Source of the DNA: Anagrus nilaparvatae | Taxonomy: Eukaryota > Arthropoda > Insecta > Hymenoptera > Mymaridae | DNA length: 64,000 nucleotides | Direction: 5' to 3' | Assembly (NCBI GenBank): GCA_022575985.1 | Contig: JAKSXM010000007.1 | Location: 31,746,501-31,810,500, forward strand | Made by a program: the position numbers and the translations under genes | Notes under the pieces: model-generated | The model's input: only the letters and a program-made list of their open reading frames with translations | What the model was told of the DNA's origin: nothing | Database searches by the model: none | In this document: in pieces, positions 30,685 to 40,007 of the stretch | How positions within the stretch are numbered: position 1 is the first letter of the stretch | How the letters are laid out: the number at the start of each line of letters is the position of its first letter

Positions 30685-32344
30685 TATTTTTTAGGTGCAG
30701 AAAATACCCGGAAAATCGTTGGAACTGCTGCGCTTTCAGAAAAAACGATAAATTAAGATTTTTGATAAATTCAAAAATTTAAGAATTATTAGTTTTTATT
30801 TAAATTAAATAATTTTAACAAAAATAAAATTCATTTGTTTATTAAAGTTTATTGTACTTGAAAATACATTCAAACACATATTTTACTCTTTCTCTATGCG
30901 TATTCTAAGAATTTAAATAATATAATCACATTTTATTATGTCTACGGTAACTATTTCTTTCGCTTATTAAATGAATATGAATAATAATTTTTTTATTTGA
31001 TATGAGCATTTTAAATAATTAAAATTATATTTAAATAATTAAATTTCTATTAAAAATATATTTAAATTCAAATTTCAAGTTATCTTACGTCGGTATAGTA
31101 GTTTCGTTTCCTAAAAACTTAGTTTTTGGCGCATTCTTTAGCTTAAAATTATGTGGCGCCTGTGTTGCTATTTTTTACATATATTTTCAAATTTAATAAG
31201 GTATGATTTATATTTATTTAATTTTAAATTTTACTTTTAGATTAATAATATGTACACTATAATTACTAATTAAGTGAGCTTTCAAAAATATAATTTATTT
31301 TGAGTTTGATTTGATTTTAACAAGATGTCTAAGAAATTCTGTTGCCACGAAGAAAACAGAAAAAAAGTGTGTGCTACTTGTGGAAATAAGATTGTTTTAG
31401 GAAATAAAAATATAGAATTTTTTAGAATACATCCATCAATTGAAAAACTTATAAAACAAGAACTCAAAAATGAAAATTTTAGTATTGGTGACTCAAAATA
31501 TCCATCAAGTATATGTAATACATGTCGAAATACGCTTTATGAATATGCAATAAACGATTCTCATAGGTTTTCACCTATTATGCCAAAGTATGAAAGTTTA
31601 GTTTTACTAAGAAATATTTCAAGATCAAAAGATTCTAGTGATTTACAATGTAACTGCTATATATGTTTAACAGCCAGAAAAACTAGTCATACTAAACCTT
31701 GTAAAGGGAAAGGTCTTAAACGCAAATTTACAAATAAAATAGACAAAAATAATGGGTTATATGCTTCCTCCAAAATTATTAAGACTTCTAAAATGAATAA
31801 TGCTTCTAATTCTAAGATTATTAAAAGAAATAAAAGTGCAGATAATTTTAAAATTTGCAAAAAATGTTTTAAAATTATAAAAATCGTGGACATGTATGTA
31901 ATAAAAAGAAACCAAAAAATTTACTATAAAATATTATGTAATTAGTTGATAAAGTACCTGATATACATCAAGAGCAAATTGCTGCCGAAGTCAAAAATAA
32001 AAAAATTAAATTACAAAATAATAAATTAACAACTAAAAATCTTAATGGTATTGACTTAGTATTGCAAAATAAAAATAACAAAAATACACAAATAATTGTG
32101 AAATCAGAACCTAAAAAATCTGTTGTTTTTGATTTTGAAACTCTGGATAATTTTCAAAATAATTATTGCGAATCTAATAAGAAAATGAAAAATGTTTGCT
32201 ACTTACTTAGATCTGTTGGTGGTAGAAAATCTATAAAATCAGAGTATAGAAAACATGCTTCTAAAAAGTCTAAGCTTTTAGCAAGTTTTTATAATCATAA
32301 TATATTAGAATGTGATACAAAAAAAGATAAAAATGGAAAATATG

Positions 32345-32605
32345 GTAATTATATATTTCAAGTTTTAAAAAATTTTTAATAAATATTAATAACTTATAAA
32401 AATTGATTTAAATGCATAAAACATATTTTTATTAATTTCAATTTCAATTACTTAATATATTAATATTATAAATATTAGAAATACTTCTGTAACAGATTCT
32501 GTATTATTTACTTATTTAAACTATATTATCTTGTAACAATTTATGTAAATTACAAACAAGAAATAAATATTACTACTACTACATATTTTTATTTTGTAAT
32601 TTTAG
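32345..32605 (+). other. Predicted intron carrying a LINE B 3' tail
   Basis: Donor aatatg|gtaatt and acceptor ttttattttgtaattttag|ta. Splicing keeps the frame (Tyr, then Val from g|ta, then KEKRP) and restores a family block. Inside, 32490-32579 contains the LINE B 3' end (atcttgtaacaatt, aaacaagaaataaa, then four TAC units), so a short 3'-end copy seems to have inserted in, or created, the intron. Confidence 0.55.
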
Positions 32606-33009
32606 TAAAAGAAAAAAGGCCAGTTCTTTGGGCAGACGCTGAGGAAATCATTGAAAAAGTCATCGATTCAAGACAAATTGTAGGATATAGTTTAATTAAA
32701 ATTATGGCTGATGGAGGAAAAGGCTTCTTTAAGATTTGTATGTCAATAGTTCCAGAAAACTATTTACATGATTTAGAAGACGAATCTAAGAAAAAAAGAA
32801 CATTATATTCTGAAAGAGGTAGAAATGGTAAGAAAGCTAAATTATCAAGTGTAAATAGGCTAATAATGTTATGCTGGGTTCCTGAAATAAAGGAAACATA
32901 TGAGAATGTTAAGTTATTATTTGAAATAACTAAGGTTAATAATATTTTATGTAAATTTGTTTCTGATTTTAAGTTATTATTAATTGTAAATGGTCAACAA
33001 ACCGCTAGC

Positions 33010-33197
33010 CAGAGAAGCCGTTTATGGCATAATGGAATTAAGTTGGCTTACATGAATCAGTTGGTATTGGTATTTTTTTTGAAAATATTTTTCCTTTAAA
33101 CGTGCAGCAGACAATGATAGCAATACAAAAAAGGTACCAGTACCAACCGATTCATGTTAGCCAACTTAATTCCATTTTGCTATAAACGGCTTCTCTG
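33010..33197. mobile_element. 188-bp hAT-like MITE in element 2 gene
   Basis: Inverted ends CAGAGAAGCCGTTTATRGCA, then aatggaattaagttggct, are flanked by an exact 8 bp duplication ccgctagc (33002-33009 and 33198-33205). Removing the element and one duplication restores the frame TAS-STYPCPYC of the host gene. 8 bp duplication and a CAGAG start fit the hAT superfamily. Confidence 0.92.
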
Positions 33198-33429
33198 CCG
33201 CTAGCTCAACATATCCTTGCCCTTATTGCAATGTATCTCTCAATGATTTAAAAAATCGAGAAAAAGTTTGTGCCATTAAAATAAATGACCCTAATGTAAA
33301 TCCTGGTAAAAAGGTTTTTGAAATAAGAAAATTTAGTGATTTAGAAAATGATTATAATAAATTTTGTACTGTTAGTAACCGCACAAATACAAAAAAATTT
33401 AAAAAAATAAGGAAAATCAGAAAATCCAT

Positions 33430-34200
33430 TTCTATGAACTCGTTTATACTAAAGCCAAAAGATTTTCATAGCATAGAAGTTGTATGAAATTTCCTGGAGA
33501 ATCCAAATCTAAACTTATTTGACTCGTACGAGGTCATTTAGTGCGGGAAAATTCAGAAAAACTGTTGAAAATGATGAAAATCCGACTTTTGTATTTGAGG
33601 CATTTGGTGTGAGCTCGTTTACATCAAAGCCTAAAAAATATTTAAACAAAGAAAGTATGTAAAATTTCCCTGGAAATCCGAATTTTCCCTTATTTAAATC
33701 ATTCGGAGTCGTTTAGAGCGGGAAAATTCAAAAAAATGAAAAAAAATGAGAAAAATTGAGGAAAATTTACGATTTTTCGATTATTTTAGGTTCTAGGAAG
33801 ATCGCATCTAGGTTGATATGGCATCCGAATATATATATAAAAACACGCTTTTACTGAGAAGCTTCATAAAAAACTCGGATATACAATTTTTCTGTAGTTT
33901 CCGTCAAATACCTTGAAAATTTATCGATTTTCCGGCTCCCCGTGTAGAAATTTTCAAAAACTAATGGCAGGACTGGATACCTTAGGAAATTTTCTCTTTT
34001 TTCATAATTTTAAATCGTTCCCAGAATAAATGGCATATAAAAGAAGAATGAGCGGCTGAGGAAAGATGAAAACGTGTTTTTATTTCAAAAATTCGCCCTG
34101 GGCTTAGTTTTCAATATTAAGGGCTAAAATTTGGGGACATAGTCCATTTTGGATAGGTAATTGGCAAAAAAAAAACTTTTTAGCCGGTTTCAGCGACCCG
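33430..34200. repeat. Diverged direct duplication and foldback-related sequence
   Basis: 33440-33570 and 33605-33740 are diverged copies (aactcgtttaYa, aaagcc, tgtaRaatttccYtggaRa, gtttagWgcgggaaaattca). At 33955-34070 the text (aaaactaatggcaggac, aggaaatttt, cataattttWaa, aaaagaagaatgRgcRgct) resembles the arm of the foldback element at 11040-11160, so this stretch probably holds a relative of it. Confidence 0.55.
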
Positions 34201-34399
34201 ACCTGGAAACTTTTTCTGAATTCACTAAGAATCACTCTAATACAATTGTAATTTTATTTATTTATTTTAGTATTATTATATAATACGTTTAATATATATA
34301 TACTGTTAAAAAAAATTAAATTAAAAATGATGTTATTAAATAAATTAAGTATGTATTTTTTTTTTAGTTTTTTTTTTTTGGGACCCCTTATGGACATGA

Positions 34400-34742
34400 T
34401 AATATGGACATATAAAATGTGATTATTCTATTTAAAATTTTAGAACACGCATAGAGAAATAGTAAAATATGCCTTTTTATGTATTTTTATGTACAATAAA
34501 CTTTATTAAACAAATGAAGCTTATTTTTGTTAAAATTATTTAATTTAAATAAAAACTAATAATTCTTAAATTTTTGAATTTATCAAAAATCTTAATTTAT
34601 CGTTTTTTCTGAAAGCGCAGCAGTTCCGACGATTTCCCGCGTATTTTCTGCACCAAAAAATATATATTTTGAGTGGGTAATATCCATTTTTATCACCATT
34701 TTGAACCTCCTCAACTGGTCATTCAGGCCACATGTGTGGATC
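34400..34742. repeat. Right TIR of element 2
   Basis: Inverted relative to 19095-19176 plus 30696-30940, with shared cgttttttctgaaagcgcag, attttctgcacc, tatccatttttatcaccatt and cctcaactggYcattcaggc. Confidence 0.85.
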
Positions 34743-35079
34743 TGACCAACACTTATTCGACAAATCAATAATTCTACACAAAAAAGTTTTGCAGAATCAT
34801 TAAATACTAAAAATCGTTGAGCCGAAAAGTTCAACACAAATTTTTTTCAGTCAAAGTATTTAACGCCATTTTAAATATTAAATAACTAATTTCTTTTATA
34901 TAATAGCATAAACAAATATCACTTTACATAGTGTGTTGAATATTTCAATTAGAAAAAGTTTGTGATCTTTTTGGCACAGCGATAGACATTAAAGTTTAAT
35001 CTTTCAACAAAAATAGTAAACTTTTTTTATTTTAATTTTAATTTAACATCGGTTTTATGTAATTTCTTTCATTAAACAC
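34743..35079. other. 15-bp direct repeat copy, then AT-rich DNA
   Basis: 34743-34757 is the right copy of tgaccaacacttatt. Nothing is recognised from 34758 to 35079. Confidence 0.6.
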
Positions 35080-35520
35080 AGGCACACAAATAAATTATTA
35101 AAAATACCATAAAAAATAAAAAAATGAAAAAAAAATTTTTTCACAGCTTCGAAAATATTTTATAAAATTTTAAAGATACCTCCGTTTTAAATAAAAATTT
35201 AGGAGAATACGTAAAAATTAGTGCCGAATCGAATACTTCAAACTTGTGACAATAAAGTTTGTCAATAGTCTCGAGATATTTCAATTTTTTTTTAAATTTT
35301 CAAAAATTTTATCAAGTTTAAAACCACTGAAAATTAGATATTTCAAAAACTACGATAGCTGAACTGAAAATCTATAGCCTATGTCAGCCGCAGACTTTTT
35401 ATCTTTATTTTGACACCGGTTTCATGCCAATTAGTTCGGCGGTTCTTGCGTGATGAGTGGACAGACAGACAGACAGACAAACAAATAAATTTTCAAATAT
35501 ATATAGTATTAAGATAAGAT
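35080..35520 (-). repeat. Inverted copy of the 17.8-18.6 kb repeat
   Basis: Contains acacaggcacacaaataaat, agatacctccgttttRaata, ggagaatacgtaaaaattRg, actatcgaYaaa-like text, ttgacaccggtttcatgc and gacagacagacagacaaaca, all reverse complements of the unit at 17825-18620. Confidence 0.7.
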
Positions 35521-35770
35521 ATATAAATCTTTAATTTGTATGTTTGTTTGTTTGTTTGTTTGTTTGTCTGAAATGGATAAACTAGAGCGCGATAAAAGTT
35601 AGAGACGCGGGGTTTATGGCAAAAGATAACAAATTTACGTTTCAATTTATAACGAAAAAAATTTTTTATGTTGAAAAAACTGGTTTTCTATGAATAAAAT
35701 TTTTATCAAATTTTAAAAAAAAACCTAAAAAACTGAAAACCGAGGAAAATTTTTTTATCAAACTTAAGAA
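35515..35770 (+). repeat. Helitron-like 5' end family, copy 1
   Basis: Starts atataaatctttaatttgta, followed by TTTG runs, gtctgaaatggataaactag and cgcgataaaagttagagacg. Copies lie at 36202-36430 and, inverted, at 44990-45145. Confidence 0.65.
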
Positions 35771-35879
35771 ATAAAAAATTTAATACATATAAGTAGATAT
35801 AAATTTATTATTTACTTAAAATTTATTAATTTAAAAAAAAAACATTTTCTTCCTCTTTAAAATAATCATTTAATAGTTT

Positions 35880-36200
35880 AGACTAACTTCATTCTCTATT
35901 ATAATTAGAGAATTAATCAGAGCCTATAATTTTTCTTTAATTTTTTACCTACGCTGCTTTGAATCCCTTTAATGTGTTTGCAGCATTTGTAAATTCGCAG
36001 TGAAACATGGTTTTGTTGCGTAACAGAAAAATATTGAAGTATATTTGAAAAAGGTGGGCGGACCCTCATCTGAAAAATCTGAATCTGTTTGCATAATTAT
36101 AAATTTCCAGTGAAAAATAATTTTTTGAAGCAACAGAAACAGAAGTAAATGTGACACAGGGGAGCGGAGCCCCCCCCCCCCTCCAACTTTTGCTCGTATA
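35880..36200. repeat. Repeat shared with 18880-19050
   Basis: Shares tctctattataattaga, atcagagcctataatttttc, tgaagcaacagaaacagaag and gtgacacagggg with the stretch before element 2. A C-rich run (36169-36181) precedes the next repeat copy. Confidence 0.6.
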
Positions 36201-36201
36201 C

Positions 36202-36430
36202 ATATAAATCTTTAATTTTGTATGTTTGTTTGTTTGTTTGTTTGTCCGAAATGGATAAATTAAAACGCGATAAAAGTTAGAAACACGGAGTTTACGGCAA
36301 AAGGTAGCAAAAATTACCGTTCAAAACATAAGTTAGGTTTCGTTTCAATTGATAACAACAAAAATTTTTTGTGTTGAAATAATTGAATTTCCATGAACCT
36401 AAAAAACCTAAAAAACTTTAACGGGAAAAT
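36202..36430 (+). repeat. Helitron-like 5' end family, copy 2
   Basis: Shares tttgtttgtttgtYYgaaat, ggataaattaaaacgcgata and agttagaaacacggagttta with copy 1. Non-coding. Confidence 0.65.
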
Positions 36431-36960
36431 TTTTTTATCAAAAAGAATTTTATTCGATTCGGGTATATTTTTTAAAAAGCCACCTAAATTTTCAAGGTAA
36501 TCAGTTCAATCTTTCAAAAGTTACAATACTTTTTCGAAAATTATAAAAGTTTTGGACTAATATTATATATATTTCTAATTTTTATCAGTCGCTTATTTAG
36601 TAAATGAATAAAGTGACAAAAAGAAGCTTGAACAGCTATTATCAGGAGGAATCCTAGAATGTGTACTCGAGGGAAACATCGACTGTTTTTTGATCTAATG
36701 GAAGGAAAGCAAAGCTTTGTATTGCTGATCATTATCTATCTGGGTTCATATGTCCGTAATTTTTATGATTCAGTAAATTTTAGATAATACTTCGGGTAAA
36801 AAAAGGTTATTTTACAAAATATTGAGTACTCCTGATGCATAATTTTGAGATACAGCTGCTCAAAAGTTGAATTTTTCAATTTTTTTGATTCCAGCTGTCC
36901 AGTTCAACCTAAAATAACTCAAAACCATTAAACTTTTTATAAATAAATATTATTATTATT
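36431..36960. other. Mostly unique AT-rich DNA; short inverted repeat partner
   Basis: 36770-36835 (aaattttagataatacttcg, ggttattttacaaaatattg) recurs inverted at 55085-55145. No gene is recognised. Confidence 0.5.
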
Positions 36961-39936
36961 TTTTTTTTTTTTTTTTTTTTTTGTCAAGGGAATCTTGTGA
37001 ATCTTACATCAGCCATGGAGTGTTTGCCATGACCGCCCAGTTGCACAAAGTGTACAACTGGGAGACCACCATCGAACGCGGTTGCTGGCTACGCCCCAGA
37101 TTCTTACTGGATAAAGACTCTATAAACCCCCCTGCGCTTGTTTGCCCCAAACCGGAACTCCCTTTTCAGGTATAACTTCAGTTTGGGACGCGCAGCCTAG
37201 GCAACTGGCCGCTGCCTTCCCCCAGACTAGTGACAGGAGAGCAATCTACGATAGAAAGCCCTCCTCCTTTTTCTTCAACAAGGTGGCCCTTACGTACTCT
37301 GCTACTTTGTTCCAATTTTCAGAACTCTGTAGCATTTCCGGAACCACCTTCTCTGGCCTCCAAATCGGGAAGGGCGGGCGCCCTTCCACGTAGCGCACAC
37401 ATCCGAAGAAAGTGTGCTCCACTGTATCCTTCTCGCCTGGGCAGTGCAAGCACTCCTCTGTTGCCACCTTATGCCAATGTTTCAACATTGCACGGAAGTA
37501 CCCGTGTCCAGTTAAAAATTGGGTGAGGTAAAAATCCACCTCCCCATGTTTTCGTCCAGTCCATGCCTGCAGATCTGAAATCAGTCTGCGCGTCCATCGG
37601 GCATTTTTCTCTTCCTCCTTTTTCCACCGTTCATGCCATTTTCCCATAGAGCTGGAGCGGGCGCGAGTGGATGCCAATTCGCGGTCCTCTACACTATCGT
37701 AAATGTATTTCCGCTCCAACGCTAGCAGGTCGATGGGTATGACCGATGCTACTACCTGAATCGCCTCGAGCGATACCGTATGGTACGCGCAGGCGATCCT
37801 CAGGGCCGCTTGCCGCTGCACAGACGATAATTTATGTCTGTACTTGGTAAATTTGGTGATATCCGCCCAGATCTCAGATCCATAAAGCAGGACAGAGTTG
37901 ACAACGGACATCAACAATCTTCACTTCCCGGGTTTGGGCCCTCCTATGTTGGCCATGAGCCTTGAGAAGGAGGATGCGATCGACGCGGCCTTCTCACTTG
38001 ACCTCTGAAATTGTTCCCAGAAGTTCAGCTTGTTATCAAGCAGAACTCCCAGGTACTTAACCGATGTCTTGGCTTGGATCGTGTGAGGGTTTCCACCATC
38101 ATCGACATTTACATCGATGTCCGTGGAAATTGTTGTTCGACGGGTCAGCAGTACGATCTCCGTTTTTGGGATCGCGAGCTGGAGCCCGTGCTCGCCCATC
38201 CAGAGATTGATCTGTCTCATGACTAGATTCAACCTCTCCTGGGTTACCTGCATGTCCCTGCCGGTGATGGTCAGAGCCACGTCGTCCGCGTACCCGATCA
38301 GAGAAGCTCCTTCCGGGAGGTGAACGCGCAACAGGCCATCGTAAAAGGCATTCCACAGATCCGGTCCGAGAACCGAACCTTGGGCAATGCCCGCACTCAG
38401 AACCCTCTGTCGCCTGCCATCGAGCGTGTCGTAGAGCAGTCTCCGGTCCCGTAGGTAGTCCTTTATTACGTTACCCAGATACCTGGGTATCCGGAAATCG
38501 TACTCGAGAGACCGGATCATGTCATCCCACCTGGCCGAATTGAAAGCGTTTTTGACGTCCAGCGTTACAAGAAGGACGTCTTTGCGAATTGCAGGCCGCT
38601 TTTCCCTCTCAGCCTCTACGGTATCCACGACACGCCGGATGGCGTCTATCGTGGAATGCCCCTCACGAAATCCATACTGCTCCTCGGAAAGGCCACCGCC
38701 CTCCTCGATAGCTCTTCTCAACCTTGCCCGGAGCATGCTCTCCATCACCTTTCCGATGGTGTTTAACATGCACAAGGGTCTGTAAGATGATGGAGAGTCC
38801 GGGGCTCCACCTTTACCCTGGTTCAGGAGCACGAGACGTGCCACCTTCCACTGCTTTGGAAACACTCCCGCCACCAAGCATGCATTGAACATGCTTAACA
38901 GGATACCAGGGATTATTTTGACCGCTCGTTTGAGCACTTCCGCAGGTATCCCGTCCGGCCCCGGCGCCTTGCCATTTTTCATGGTCTTGATGGCCTTCAC
39001 CATCTCGTCCTCGCTGAATAACGGCACTTCCTCTCTGGGTATCGCCTCTACCGGGTTTTCCCGGATGGGCTGCTCAAGGAAGAGAGCGCCGATGATTCGT
39101 TCGGTCGATACTGCGTCCATCATGTTGTCAGACCCCCGGTTTAACTTGCCCATTACGACTTTGTAACCAAGACCCCAGGGGTCTTTGTTTACATCCTCGC
39201 GTAATGAACGCAGGCATCGAGCCTTGCTTTGACGGATAGCTTTCGCCAGCCGGTGTTTAGCATCCTTATGTTCCTGGGAAAGTGCAGCAGCTTCGGGCCT
39301 GTCCGGTGCTCTCTGCGCCCTTCGTCGCGTCCTGTGGCACTCCTTGCGGAGCTCCGCTATTTCGGAAGTCCACCAGTAAACTGGCTTTCTCCCTTTCCAG
39401 GGCCTTCGACGAGGCATAGAGGCGTCACACGCCCCTCGCAGTAGAGACGTTACTTTCTTGACTAAGATTTCAGCCTCGCGGGGACCTGTAGCCTCTCCAT
39501 GCCAAGCGGGGACGGACGACGACTCCATTCGAAGATACTCTTCGAACTTGTCCTCGTCCATCTTTGGTACATTCCAACCCAAGGGACGCCTCTTGTACGG
39601 AGGCCGTTGGGAGGTTCCCTCAAGCACCCGGAAGGTGATGTAATGATGGTCGCTACCATTGTAACCATCCATCACCGTCCATTCGCCGATTCTCCCAGAC
39701 GCACCTTCTGTTGCAAAGGTTATGTCTGGGATAGAGGCACCCCAACCTGCCCTCTCGTAGGTGGGCCGGTTTCCTTTATGCTGGATCACTAGTTTGCATC
39801 TAGTGGCCATTTCCAGTACCTGCTGTCCCCTAGGATTGGTCGTCGGCATGCCCCATTCTAAGGCCCTAGCGTTAAAGTCTCCAGCAAGGATAACGCTTCC
39901 AGTTACCGTCCGAACCGTGTTCTCGATGCTGGAACA
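36961..39936 (-). mobile_element. R1-type LINE A3, 5'-truncated
   Basis: T run at 36961-36982 (poly-A tail), then the family 3' terminal block tcaagggaatcttgtgaatc. ORF2 is preserved back to the middle of the endonuclease at about 39932. It then meets acagcttgaaaaattagg and an ATT microsatellite. ATT repeats also abut the poly(A) end (36948-36960), so it may have inserted at an ATT tract. Confidence 0.9.
37246..39935 (-). pseudogene. A3 ORF2, near-intact RT with one nonsense codon
   Basis: Best-preserved R1-type RT in the window. It starts inside the endonuclease (SIENTVRTVTG, GDFNARALEWGMPTTNPRG, GYNGSDHHYITFRVLEG). The linker KGRKPVYWWTSEIAELRKEC follows, then KNGKAPGPDGIPAEVLKRA, SSYRPLCMLNTIGKVMESML, YGFREGHSTIDAIRRV, LLVTLDVKNAFNSARW, IAQGSVLGPDLWNAFYDGLL, LIGYADDVALTI and VKYLGVLLDNKLNFWEQFQR. 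At 37918 a CGA-type codon has become TGA (GK*RLLMSVVN). The C-terminal part then continues through CLHCPGEKDTVEHTFFGC to the stop at 37246. The N-terminal half of the endonuclease is lost by truncation. Confidence 0.92.
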
Positions 39937-39950
39937 GCTTGAAAAATTAG

Positions 39951-39952
39951 GA

Positions 39953-40006
<54 letters not shown>
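39951..40006. repeat. (ATT)n microsatellite seam between A3 and A4
   Basis: About 18 ATT units lie between the 5' truncation of minus-strand A3 and the 5' truncation of plus-strand A4. Confidence 0.95.

Positions 40007-40007
<1 letters not shown>

Larger units (their letters stand above)
31325..33487 (+). pseudogene. Uncharacterised Cys-rich putative transposase (element 2)
   Basis: Exon 1 (31325-32344) encodes CATCGNKIVLG, YPSSICNTCRNTLYEYA, CNCYICLTARKTSH, a Lys-rich linker, then after a one-base frameshift near 31878 a KICKKCF...GHVCNKK cluster, and further VCYLLRSVGGRKSIKSEYRK. A predicted intron (32345-32605) joins YG/V to KEKRPVLWADAEEII, then IKIMADGGKGFFKICMSIV, IKETYENVKLLFEI, FVSDFKLLLIVNGQQTAS. 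A MITE interrupts here. The frame resumes as STYPCPYCNVSLNDLKNREK and ends at 33487. I recognise the family as multicopy uncharacterised arthropod/Hydra proteins. The ADGG and SDFK aspartates are candidate catalytic residues by inference. The C-terminal part of the family appears missing, replaced by non-coding repeats. Confidence 0.75.
19095..34742 (+). mobile_element. Element 2: TIR transposon split by LINE B1
   Basis: The left TIR is in two pieces, 19095-19176 and 30696-30940. The right TIR is about 34400-34742. Joining the left pieces at the B1 duplication restores the order cctgaatgRccagttgagga, ggtgataaaaatggaYatta, atattttttagg, tgcagaaaatac, gctgcgctttcagaaaaaac, all of which appear inverted at the right end. 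Element length without B1 is about 4.1 kb. It carries a decayed Cys-rich gene at 31325-33487, a predicted intron and a hAT-like MITE. The flanking direct repeat is 15 bp, longer than in the superfamilies I know well. Confidence 0.8.

Noticed and set aside
30331..30756. 141-residue frame with a Leu run
   Set aside because: It joins the A2 5' UTR, LINE tail microsatellite and element 2 TIR; an artefact.
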